From Massilia sp. KIM (GTDB lineage Bacteria > Pseudomonadota > Gammaproteobacteria > Burkholderiales > Burkholderiaceae_D), in the NCBI RefSeq assembly GCF_002007115.1, contig NZ_MVAD01000009.1, positions 1 to 6,002 of the forward strand: a stretch of DNA of 6,002 nucleotides, written 5' to 3'. The notes under the pieces were generated by a model. That model made no database searches. It was not told where the DNA came from and worked only from the letters and a program-made list of their open reading frames with translations. How positions within the stretch are numbered: position 1 is the first letter of the stretch; every line of letters begins with the position of its first letter. The translations under genes were made by a program, and so were the position numbers. Positions 1 to 5,978 of this stretch are shown here, piece by piece.

Positions 1-39
1 CAGAGCCGTAGCGAAAACCGCTGCGACTCGTACAAGTTA
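1..39 (+). other. 23S-5S rRNA intergenic spacer (3' part)
   Basis: This short stretch directly precedes the 5S rRNA and should belong to the precursor transcript between 23S and 5S. No tRNA or open frame is visible in it. I cannot place the 23S 3' end from sequence alone, so some of the first bases could still be 23S-flanking processing stem. Confidence 0.5.
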
Positions 40-154
40 TGCCTGATGACCATAGCAAGTCGGTCCCACCCCTTCCCATCCCGAACAGGACCGTGAAACG
101 ACTTTGCGCCGATGATAGTGCTGCAACCAGTGTGAAAGTAGGTTATCGTCAGGC
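40..154 (+). rRNA. rrf: 5S ribosomal RNA
   Basis: This is a complete 5S rRNA, a structural RNA of the large ribosomal subunit. The 5' end (TGCCTGA) and 3' end (TCAGGCT) pair to form helix I. In between lie the conserved segments GGTCCCACCCCTTCCC, ATCCCGAACAGGACCGTGAAA, GCGCCGATGATAGT and GTGAAAGTAGGTTATCGTCAGG. The length of about 115 nt is normal. It is the last gene of an rRNA operon entering from the left and is followed 10 nt later by a strong terminator. The exact ends could shift by one or two bases. The sequence style matches betaproteobacterial 5S rRNA. Confidence 0.95.
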
Positions 155-164
155 TAGTTATATG

Positions 165-199
165 AAAAAGCCCGCTCAGTGATCTGAGCGGGCTTTTTT
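165..199 (+). terminator. rRNA operon intrinsic terminator
   Basis: A perfect 15-bp inverted repeat (165-179 with 184-198, loop TGAT) has a GC-rich core, GCCCGCTCAG/CTGAGCGGGC, and is followed by a T run ending at 199. This is the rho-independent terminator of the upstream rRNA operon. The symmetric A-run and T-run mean it could also stop transcription arriving on the - strand. Confidence 0.92.
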
Positions 200-258
200 G
201 CTTTGTGGCCGCCGTGAGCAGCGCGGCCGGTATCTCAATATGCGCCGGCGCTAGACGT

Positions 259-284
259 AAAAAAGCCCGCGAACATCCGCGGGC
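259..284 (-). terminator. intrinsic terminator of the kinase operon
   Basis: Read on the - strand, GCCCGCG (284-278), a 6-nt loop and CGCGGGC (271-265) are followed by six Ts (264-259). This is a textbook rho-independent terminator about 20 nt beyond the stop codon of the 531-aa kinase gene. It lies tail-to-tail with the rRNA terminator at 165-199, and both share the + strand string AAAAAGCCCGC. Confidence 0.9.
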
Positions 285-304
285 CTCGAGTGGGGTTACA
301 AGAC

Positions 305-1900
305 TCACTCTTGCAGCAAGCGCTGCACCACCCTGCTCATCTCATCCAGGCGATAGGGCTTCGGCAGCATCGGCACGCGCCGGAACACCCCATCTTCTCT
401 GTCCACCTCTCCCGGATATCCCGATGCGAACAGCACCTTGGCCTCCGGCAGATGCTCCGCCATCGCCTGCGCCAGTTCATGCCCACGCACGGCGCCGGGC
501 ATCACGATGTCCGTGAACAGCAAATCGATCGGCAGCCCTTGCCGGATCAGGCGCAAGGCCGTTTCCCCATCCGCAGCCTCGAGCACGTACAGGCCCAGCT
601 TGCGCAGCACTTCCACGCTCGCCGCCCGCACCGAAGCCTCGTCCTCGACCACCAGCACCGTCGGTACGCGGCGCGGCGGTGCTTCCGCGGCCAGCACGCT
701 GTCTTCCTCCAGCGCGGCCAGGGCAGGGAAGTACATGCTCACTGTCGTTCCCACGCCGGGCGCGCTCGACAGCTCGATATGCCCGCCGCTTTGCTTCACG
801 AAGCCGAACGCGAGGCTCAGCCCCAGGCCGGAACGCCGCTTTCCCGTCCTGGTCGTGAAGAAGGGTTCGAAGGCGCGTCGCTGGACCTCGTCCGACATGC
901 CGGTGCCATCGTCCCGGACGGCGATGCAAACATAATCCGCGTCCGCGCCTTCTTCATCGCCGGGCGAGCCGCCAAGGCTCACCTCGAACACCAGGGTGCC
1001 GTCAGGGCCCATGGCCTCGATTGCATTTTCGACCAGGTGCAGCACCGTCTTCTCGAATTGAACCGGATCGAGCGACACCATCGGCACGCCCGCATCCACA
1101 TACATCTCCAGCCGCCGCCCGCCCAGCAGGCGATGCAGCGCGCATTCCATGCTGCGCAGGTGCGCGCCTGCGTCCATGACGACCGGTTCCAGCGCCTGGC
1201 GTCGTGCGAAGGCCAGCAGTTGCGAGGCCAGCCTGGCGCCGCGGCGTACGCCTTCGGACGCCGCATCGACGCGGCGCACCGTTTTCTCGTCGGTCCGGTG
1301 CGCCACGCGCAGCAATTGCAGGTGGCCGTTGATCAGTTGCAGGACGTTGTTGAAATCATGCGCAATGCCGCTGGTGAGTTCGCCGATCGCTTCCATCTTC
1401 TGCGCGTCGTGCAGCGAATCCTGCGCTTCGGCCAGCTCGCGTGTGCGCTCGAGCAAAGCCGCCTGGCTCGTCTCCAGCGCCTGACGCGCCAGGTCGCGCT
1501 CGCGCGCCGCGTGGTAAGCGCGCGAGTGAGCGCGCACACGCGCGGCCAGCTCGATACGGTCCGGCCACTTGACTAGGTAATCCATCGCTCCCGCCGCGAA
1601 GCCCTCTGCCTTCACATGCGGGTTCTCGTTCGAAGACAGCATGATGATCGGCACCTGCGCGCTGGACGGCGCGAGCTTGAGCGCACGGATCACGCTCAGG
1701 CCGTCGACGAGTGGCATGTGCAGATCAACCATGATCAGGGTCGGCGCAAAGGTATCCGCCACTTCGCAGGCGCGCACCGGCTCGCTGAGGTATTCGATGC
1801 GCATCTCGGCTTCGTCCGCGAGCATGCTCTTCAGGAGTTCTGCATTGAAAGGCTGGTCGTCGATGAGCAGGATGCGATGGTCGATGTTCGGATTGAGCAT
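305..1900 (-). CDS. hybrid histidine kinase with N-terminal WspR-like receiver (REC-HisKA-HATPase-REC)
   Basis: This is a 531-aa cytoplasmic signalling protein with no signal peptide or membrane segment. Residues ~8-125 form a receiver: acidic pair D14-D15, phosphoacceptor D59 (MVDLHMP), S89 and K111. Its end, DYLVKWPDRIELAARVRAHS, resembles the receiver of the diguanylate cyclase WspR. Residues ~126-170 look like a coiled coil. The HisKA domain (~170-235) has phosphoacceptor H181 in an HDFNN box, typical of the HPK4 class. The ATPase domain (~275-395) has N292 (N box), DDGTGM 330-335, FEPFFTTR 344-351 and GLGL 358-361. A second receiver (~412-531) has E419-D420, D464, S493 and K514. All catalytic residues are present, so it should be active. 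The likely role is to couple phosphorylation of the first receiver, by another kinase, to its own kinase activity; this is inference. It starts 27 nt after the upstream kinase gene with no clear Shine-Dalgarno. A later Met (M26) would remove D14-D15, so the first ATG is preferred. Partner and output are not in the window. Confidence 0.93.
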   Translation of the reverse strand: MLNPNIDHRILLIDDQPFNAELLKSMLADEAEMRIEYLSEPVRACEVADTFAPTLIMVDLHMPLVDGLSVIRALKLAPSSAQVPIIMLSSNENPHVKAEGFAAGAMDYLVKWPDRIELAARVRAHSRAYHAARERDLARQALETSQAALLERTRELAEAQDSLHDAQKMEAIGELTSGIAHDFNNVLQLINGHLQLLRVAHRTDEKTVRRVDAASEGVRRGARLASQLLAFARRQALEPVVMDAGAHLRSMECALHRLLGGRRLEMYVDAGVPMVSLDPVQFEKTVLHLVENAIEAMGPDGTLVFEVSLGGSPGDEEGADADYVCIAVRDDGTGMSDEVQRRAFEPFFTTRTGKRRSGLGLSLAFGFVKQSGGHIELSSAPGVGTTVSMYFPALAALEEDSVLAAEAPPRRVPTVLVVEDEASVRAASVEVLRKLGLYVLEAADGETALRLIRQGLPIDLLFTDIVMPGAVRGHELAQAMAEHLPEAKVLFASGYPGEVDREDGVFRRVPMLPKPYRLDEMSRVVQRLLQE

Positions 1901-1927
1901 AAGGGTGAGGCAGTGAATACGGGCCGG

Positions 1928-4864
1928 TCAGTGCAGGCTTGCCGCACGTCGGGGCCGGGCGGCATGCGCGATGCTCAATTCGAGCTGCGGCAGGTCGTAT
2001 GGTTTCGGCAGCAGGATGACGCCGCTGTCCGCAGGGAGCTTGACGTTGTTCCCCTCGCCCGAGGCGAGGATCACCGTGAGCGCCGGCTGTGAGGCGATCG
2101 CCCGCGTAGCCAGTTCGATCCCCGACAGGCCGGGCAGGTTCAGGTCGGTGAACAGGATGTCGACGTCGCTCTCCTTGAGCAGCGCCAGTGCGTGTTCGGC
2201 CGATCCGCTGCCGCTTGCTTCGTGCCCGAGGGCCGACAGCAGTTCGCAGGCGAGTTCGCGCGTGTCAGGATCGTCCTCCACCACCAGGATGCGGCGCCCC
2301 GCTTGTCCATTCCCGGTCAGGTCCTGGTGCGCCACGCGGTCCGCAGCCACCACAGGCGGCGTCCGCCCTAGCTGCTGCCGCACCGCGCGCGCCAGTTGCT
2401 CGCGGCTGTAGGGCTTGGGCAGCAGTTCGATATCGTCGTCAAGCTGCCGGTCCGGCAACTGGCCCGAGGTGAGCAGGATCGCCGTGTCCGGCGCGACGAC
2501 GCGGCTGCGCTCGATCAGCGATACCCAGTCGACCGCGCCCGGCATCGACAGGTCGGTGAACAGCAGGTCGACCCGCACGCCGCTCTGCAGCACGGCCAGC
2601 GCCTGCTGTGCGTCGCCGGCGCGCAGCACGTGGTAGCCCAGGCTGGTGAGGACATCGGTGGTTGTGGCCACCACCGCCGCATCGTCGTCGACCACGAGCA
2701 CGGTTTCGCCGTTGCCATGCACCGCCGCGCTGTCCGGCGCGCGCGCTTCCACCGCTTCGCCGAGGGCGCGCGGCAGGTAGATCAGGATCGTCGTGCCCTG
2801 GCCCGGCCGGCTCTGGATCCGGATCTCGCCACCGCTTTGCTTCACGAAACCGTAGACCATGCTCATGCCCAGCCCGGTGCCCTTGCCCGGCGCCTTGGTG
2901 GTGTAGAAGGGGTCGAAGATCTTTTCGACGATCTCCGGCGGCATGCCGCAGCCGGTGTCGTTCATCGCCAGGCAAACGTGCTCGGCGCCATCGGCTCCGT
3001 CGGGTGCGGCGTTGGACAAACTGATCGTCAGGCGTCCCACGCCATCCATCGCGTCGCGCGCATTGATCGCCATGTTGAGGATGGCGTTCTCGAGCTGGTT
3101 CTGGTCCACCTCGACGTTCCATAGTCCGGCCGGCTGGTGGATGTCGACCACGATGCGGTCGCCGAGGGCGCGCAGCAGCAGCGATTCCATGTCGCCGAGC
3201 AGGCGGCCCAGGTGGGTCGCCACCGGCTGGAGCGGCTGCTTGCGCGCGAAGGCCAGCAGTTGCGAGGACAACTTGGACCCGCGCTCGACGGCGGCGATGG
3301 CACTGGCGATGCGCGCGCCCGGCAAGCCGCCCAGGCCATCGAGTTCCATCAGCTGCAGGTTGCTCGAGATGATCTGCAGGACGTTATTGAAGTCGTGCGC
3401 CACGCCGCTTGCCAGCTGGCCCACCGCTTCCATCTTCTGCGCCTGGCGCAGCGCATCCTCGGCCTTGACGCGCTCGGTTTCCTCCAGCACCACTTTGAGC
3501 TCGAGCGACTGGTTCAATGCGTGCAGGGCGGCTTGCGCTTCGCGCAGGTCTTCTTCGATGCGCTTTCGTTCGGTGATGTCAAACGCCGCCCCGAGATAAC
3601 GTCGTTCGCCACCCTTCGTTCCCGTCACGGCCTGGCCGCGGCGCGCGATCCAGCGCTTCTCGCCCGTGTCGACGCGCGTGATCATAAATTCCGCGTAGCC
3701 GATCGGATTGTCATATTGCTCGAGCCGGCTTGGACCGGCCATGTGGCGGTGCGCCGGCTCTACCTGGTTGACCAGCATCGACGCCGTGACATCCGTATCC
3801 GGCGTGAAGCCCCACAAGCGGCGGTAGGCCTCGGAAACCACGACCTTTCCCGTGTTGGGATACCACTCGAAGGTGCCGATCTCGCCTACCTCCTGCGCGA
3901 CGCGCAGCCGCTCCTCGGTCAGCGCGTGGTCGGTGACGTCGATGCCTTCGACGAAGATGCCGTGGGTGTTCCCGTGGCCATCCTTCAGCGGCTGGTACAC
4001 GAAATCGAGGATGCGGCGCTCCATTGCGAGGCCGTCGGCACTGACCAGCTGCACGTCGACGCTTCGCCCGTGGAAGGGTTCGCCCTCGCGGTAGACCTGG
4101 TCGAGCAAGTCGACAAAACCCTGCTCGACCACCTCCGGCAGCGCCTCGCGTACCGGCTTGCCAATGATGGGGCGGTGCTGTACCAGACGCAGATAGGAAT
4201 CGTTGGCCAGCTCGATGACATGATCCGGCCCGGTGACCACGGCCATGAAGCTGGGCGCCTGGCGGAACAGGGTATTCAGGAAGGCCATGTCGCCGACCAG
4301 CTTGTCGTTGGTCTGCTCCAACTGGACCCGCAGGGCGTCGAGGCGCGTATTCACCTGTTCCAGGTGCCGGCCTTGCCGTTCGCGCTCACGCTCGCCCTGC
4401 ACGCGCGCAGTGGTCTCGATGATGGTCGCGAGCAGGCCGCGTACCTGACCGTGTTCATCCATCGCCGGCGCGTAATACAGATCCACCCAGATGTCTTTCG
4501 GCTCGCCGTTGTGCGCGAGGACGAAGTGGCGGTCGCGAAACACGCTGACCTCGCCGGCGTAGGCCGCGTCGAGCACCGTTTGGTTAAAGTCGCGTGCGTC
4601 CGGCCATGCCTCATGCACCGACATGCCGAGCGCTTGTGGATGCTTGTCGCCGGCGATGAGGGCGTAGGCGTCGTTATAGAGAAGGGTGTTGTCATCGCCC
4701 CAGAGCAAGGCCATGCCGACCGGGGAGCGCAAAATGGTTTCGGTGAGGATGCGCAGCGTGGCTGGCCATGAGTCGATGGGGCCGAGCGCGGTGCGACTCC
4801 AATCGCGCGTGCGGATCAGTTGTGCGGTTTCGCCATCGCATGCCGGCCAAACGAGCTCACTCAT
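1928..4864 (-). CDS. PAS-containing hybrid sensor histidine kinase with two C-terminal receivers
   Basis: This 978-aa protein is soluble (no membrane segment), so it probably senses an intracellular or diffusible signal. Three PAS-like domains come first. Residues ~15-150 begin with DWSRTALGPIDSWP and include LLYNDAYALI, a PAS form common at the front of bacterial kinases. Residues ~195-315 (ANDSYLRL, FVEGIDVTD) follow a coiled coil (~152-190). Residues ~320-435 (FEWYPNTGK, GAAFDITERK) are PAS_3-like. A second coiled coil leads to HisKA (~471-545, H490 in HDFNN, HPK4 type). The ATPase domain (~585-700) has N597/N601, NDTGCGM 635-641, DPFYTTK 651-657 and GTGLGM 662-667. Receiver 1 (~720-832) has D726-D728, D771, T799 and K817. 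Receiver 2 (~858-968) has E863-D865, D907, S935 and K954. The ATG is preceded by TGAGG, five bases upstream, a fair ribosome site. It is first in a two-gene operon with the 531-aa kinase. No HPt domain is seen. The ligand cannot be told from sequence. Confidence 0.95.
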   Translation of the reverse strand: MSELVWPACDGETAQLIRTRDWSRTALGPIDSWPATLRILTETILRSPVGMALLWGDDNTLLYNDAYALIAGDKHPQALGMSVHEAWPDARDFNQTVLDAAYAGEVSVFRDRHFVLAHNGEPKDIWVDLYYAPAMDEHGQVRGLLATIIETTARVQGERERERQGRHLEQVNTRLDALRVQLEQTNDKLVGDMAFLNTLFRQAPSFMAVVTGPDHVIELANDSYLRLVQHRPIIGKPVREALPEVVEQGFVDLLDQVYREGEPFHGRSVDVQLVSADGLAMERRILDFVYQPLKDGHGNTHGIFVEGIDVTDHALTEERLRVAQEVGEIGTFEWYPNTGKVVVSEAYRRLWGFTPDTDVTASMLVNQVEPAHRHMAGPSRLEQYDNPIGYAEFMITRVDTGEKRWIARRGQAVTGTKGGERRYLGAAFDITERKRIEEDLREAQAALHALNQSLELKVVLEETERVKAEDALRQAQKMEAVGQLASGVAHDFNNVLQIISSNLQLMELDGLGGLPGARIASAIAAVERGSKLSSQLLAFARKQPLQPVATHLGRLLGDMESLLLRALGDRIVVDIHQPAGLWNVEVDQNQLENAILNMAINARDAMDGVGRLTISLSNAAPDGADGAEHVCLAMNDTGCGMPPEIVEKIFDPFYTTKAPGKGTGLGMSMVYGFVKQSGGEIRIQSRPGQGTTILIYLPRALGEAVEARAPDSAAVHGNGETVLVVDDDAAVVATTTDVLTSLGYHVLRAGDAQQALAVLQSGVRVDLLFTDLSMPGAVDWVSLIERSRVVAPDTAILLTSGQLPDRQLDDDIELLPKPYSREQLARAVRQQLGRTPPVVAADRVAHQDLTGNGQAGRRILVVEDDPDTRELACELLSALGHEASGSGSAEHALALLKESDVDILFTDLNLPGLSGIELATRAIASQPALTVILASGEGNNVKLPADSGVILLPKPYDLPQLELSIAHAARPRRAASLH

Positions 4865-5092
4865 GACTGCCTCATCGGGTTAAGACCGAATCGCCGAGCC
4901 GCAGCGCTGACGGTACTAGGGTTGGGGCAGTAGTGTAACACCGGAAACGGTACCGCTAGACACAGTCCGGATAGAAATATAGGTATATGCAGCTAATGAA
5001 TATGCCGGTGTACTTACAGCGCATTTAACTCACGATGCGCCTGGCGGTATTGACCAAGGCGTTAGGGCTGGAGGTGGCCAACGCCATCTGCG
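4865..5092. other. intergenic region upstream of the kinase operon
   Basis: The kinase operon promoter must lie here, on the - strand, unless it is co-transcribed with the 136-aa gene. The only AT-rich stretch is about 4970-5015. Weak -10 candidates on the - strand are TATATT (4981-4976) and TACACT (4937-4932, after TGT), but neither has a good -35 box at 16-18 bp. Small palindromes are present: GTGTAACAC (4933-4941), CGGTACCG (4948-4955), and GCGCAT/ATGCGC arms at 5019-5024 and 5035-5040. None can be tied to a regulator. I see no convincing gene in it. Confidence 0.4.
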
Positions 5093-5111
5093 AAAGCCGC
5101 CGCAAGGCGGC
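5093..5111 (-). terminator. possible weak intrinsic terminator of the DUF2061 gene
   Basis: On the - strand, GCCGCC (5111-5106), loop TTGC and GGCGGC (5101-5096) form a 6-bp GC-only hairpin followed by only three Ts (5095-5093). It begins 8 nt after the stop codon of the membrane-protein gene. The short T tract makes efficient termination doubtful, so partial read-through into the kinase operon is possible. Confidence 0.38.
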
Positions 5112-5119
5112 CGCCGCAC

Positions 5120-5530
5120 TTAGGCGGCGCTGGCCTGGCGGCTCAGGCGCAACTCGAGGTTGTGCCAGAAGCGGTCGTGGATCGGCAGCAGCAGGACGTT
5201 GCACACCGGTTCGAGTACGGCGGCCATGCCGCCGAAGGCGAGGGAGCCGGTCGCAAAATACATGACGGTAAATGCCACGATCATGTGCATCGCCGTCTGG
5301 CTGATTTTCTCGGCAGCGACGGCGGCGTAGCGCTGACGCTCCGTCGCCGCTCGCTGGCGATAAGCGGCCCATGCCTTTTCATGGAAGGGCAGGAGCAGCA
5401 CGTTGATCACCGGTTCGATGATGATGGCCAGGCCGCCGAAGACGACAGAGCCGGTCATGGCATAGGCAATCGCAAAGGCGATGGTCATGTGGGTCACGAC
5501 CTGACTGGTTTTTTTCGCTGCGACGACCAT
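5120..5530 (-). CDS. tandem-repeat DUF2061-like membrane protein
   Basis: This is a 136-aa predicted inner-membrane protein of unknown function. It consists of two repeats, residues 7-54 and 75-122, that align without gaps at an offset of 68 residues; by hand count 26 of 48 positions are identical. Each repeat carries SQ..., HM, TGS, FGG, EPVxNVLLLPxH and a final W, and each holds two hydrophobic stretches (~11-26 and ~28-48; ~80-94 and ~97-117), suggesting four helices. A charged linker (RQRAATERQRY) joins them. The pattern Glu...hydrophobic...His...Trp at each repeat end resembles DUF2061, where single-copy members are common. That assignment is from recall, not a profile search. His and Glu positions (H14/H82, E39/E107, H50/H118) are kept in both halves. 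The start is firm: AAGGAG lies 7 nt before the ATG. The gene has its own promoter with a Fur-box-like site and points away from the downstream rRNA operon. Confidence 0.85.
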   Translation of the reverse strand: MVVAAKKTSQVVTHMTIAFAIAYAMTGSVVFGGLAIIIEPVINVLLLPFHEKAWAAYRQRAATERQRYAAVAAEKISQTAMHMIVAFTVMYFATGSLAFGGMAAVLEPVCNVLLLPIHDRFWHNLELRLSRQASAA

Positions 5531-5537
5531 GGTGGGG

Positions 5538-5543
5538 CTCCTT
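5538..5543 (-). promoter_or_regulatory. ribosome binding site of the DUF2061-like gene
   Basis: A perfect AAGGAG on the - strand sits 7 nt before the ATG at 5530. It fixes the start codon and predicts strong translation, in contrast to the kinase genes, whose sites are moderate or not visible. Confidence 0.85.
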
Positions 5544-5546
5544 GCT

Positions 5547-5578
5547 AATCACTACAGTAGGTACAGATGATAGTGATT
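5547..5578. repeat. 8-bp perfect inverted repeat in the DUF2061 gene 5' UTR
   Basis: AATCACTA (5547-5554) and TAGTGATT (5571-5578) are perfect inverted copies separated by 16 bp. The right arm lies inside the Fur-box-like sequence, and the left arm ends only 3 nt from the Shine-Dalgarno. It could be a two-site operator, or a stem-loop at the 5' end of the mRNA influencing translation. Which of these applies cannot be decided from sequence. Confidence 0.55.
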
Positions 5579-5587
5579 CTCGTTTAT
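5569..5587. promoter_or_regulatory. candidate Fur box
   Basis: The + strand reads GATAGTGATTCTCGTTTAT, which matches the classical 19-bp Fur consensus GATAATGATAATCATTATC at 12 positions. It is closer still to the common natural form GATAATGATTCTCATTT, with two differences in 17. It overlaps the -10 box of the promoter of the membrane-protein gene, the usual position for repression by iron-loaded Fur. The regulator is not in this window, so this is a sequence-motif call only. Confidence 0.5.
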
Positions 5588-5610
5588 AGCGAAAAGCAAA
5601 ATGATTTGAA
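5583..5610 (-). promoter_or_regulatory. sigma70-like promoter of the DUF2061-like gene
   Basis: On the - strand, TTCAAA (5610-5605, 4 of 6 to TTGACA) and TATAAA (5588-5583, 5 of 6 to TATAAT) are 16 bp apart. This predicts a start near 5576 and a leader of about 45 nt. The -10 box is overlapped by the candidate Fur box. Confidence 0.6.
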
Positions 5611-5686
5611 GGGAGCGATAGATTCCCACTATTGATGAGCCTGACTTAAGCCTGGCTGAAGCGTTGTCGCGGAAGCACAAACCCGC

Positions 5687-5716
5687 TTGCGGGACGTGTC
5701 ATGGATTTGTTATAGT
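5687..5716 (+). promoter_or_regulatory. candidate upstream rRNA promoter (P1)
   Basis: TTGCGG (5687-5692) and TATAGT (5711-5716) are separated by 18 bp and point toward the 16S leader. This lies about 95 bp upstream of the stronger downstream promoter, an arrangement like the P1/P2 pair of many rRNA operons. The -35 box is imperfect and no clear A/T-rich UP element precedes it. Confidence 0.5.
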
Positions 5717-5781
5717 TTCGTTTCGCCCGACGCAAACGCAGTCGCAAGACGAAGCGAGCTGAAGGTGGAGGTAAAAAGAAG

Positions 5782-5810
5782 TTGACGAGGAACGCAAAAC
5801 ACCGCATAAT
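5782..5810 (+). promoter_or_regulatory. rRNA operon promoter (P2, strongest match)
   Basis: TTGACG (5782-5787) and CATAAT (5805-5810) have an ideal 17-bp spacer. An A-rich patch (GTAAAAAGAAG) lies just upstream and could act as a partial UP element. The start is expected near 5817. The discriminator CTCGC after the -10 is GC-rich, as is usual for growth-rate and (p)ppGpp-controlled rRNA promoters. Confidence 0.8.
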
Positions 5811-5827
5811 CTCGCTTCTCTGCTGCT

Positions 5828-5847
5828 GACGAACACAACGCTTCGTC
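5828..5847 (+). promoter_or_regulatory. boxB-like hairpin of the rRNA antitermination region
   Basis: GACGAA (5828-5833) pairs perfectly with TTCGTC (5842-5847) around an 8-nt loop, just downstream of the transcription start and 26 nt before boxA. The position matches boxB in rRNA antitermination leaders. The function is inferred from position only. Confidence 0.5.
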
Positions 5848-5873
5848 GACAACGCGGCAAGACAGAATCCGAA

Positions 5874-5884
5874 GTTCTTTAACA
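5874..5884 (+). promoter_or_regulatory. boxA rRNA antitermination element
   Basis: GTTCTTTAACA closely matches the bacterial rRNA boxA (TGCTCTTTAACA in E. coli), the RNA site bound by NusB-NusE to make RNA polymerase resistant to Rho. A boxC-like GTGTGGGCG follows at 5900-5908, with spacing similar to the E. coli leader. Confidence 0.88.
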
Positions 5885-5922
5885 ATCAACAGTCGATAAG
5901 TGTGGGCGTTTGATGAAGGTGC

Positions 5923-5940
5923 CAGTGACCTCGGTCACTG
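5923..5940 (+). other. leader hairpin with CTCG loop
   Basis: CAGTGAC (5923-5929) and GTCACTG (5934-5940) form a perfect 7-bp stem with a CTCG tetraloop. It lies between boxA and the 16S gene. There is no T run, so it is a structural or processing element rather than a terminator. Confidence 0.6.
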
Positions 5941-5978
5941 ATTACTTAAATTATCAAATGTTCACAAAAAATACGAAC

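Noticed and set aside
290..1576. Long open frame on the + strand (428 codons)
   Set aside because: It lies entirely antisense to the 531-aa kinase, whose domains and motifs are unmistakable. Its translation is rich in His, Gln and Arg with no recognisable domain, a usual by-product of GC-rich codon use.
3137..4771. Long open frame on the + strand (544 codons)
   Set aside because: It is antisense to the PAS and HisKA part of the 978-aa kinase. Its composition is shadow-like and no known motif is seen.
4930..5000. Promoter of the kinase operon
   Set aside because: TATATT and TACACT were considered as -10 boxes, but no -35 box of reasonable quality lies at the right distance. I report the region without a promoter call.
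5025..5372. Possible 115-aa protein on the - strand overlapping the DUF2061-like gene
   Set aside because: It is in another frame of a gene with clear repeats, a strong Shine-Dalgarno and a promoter. Its composition is Arg/Ala-rich with no recognisable domain. The tail at 5025-5117 could be decayed coding sequence but nothing supports this.
5162..5548. 128-codon open frame on the + strand
   Set aside because: It is antisense to the DUF2061-like gene. The His/Asp/Gly-rich translation is the mirror of hydrophobic codons, not a metal-binding protein.
5646..5885. Possible 79-aa protein on the - strand
   Set aside because: It overlaps the rRNA promoters, boxB-like hairpin and boxA. There is no good ribosome site or recognisable domain.
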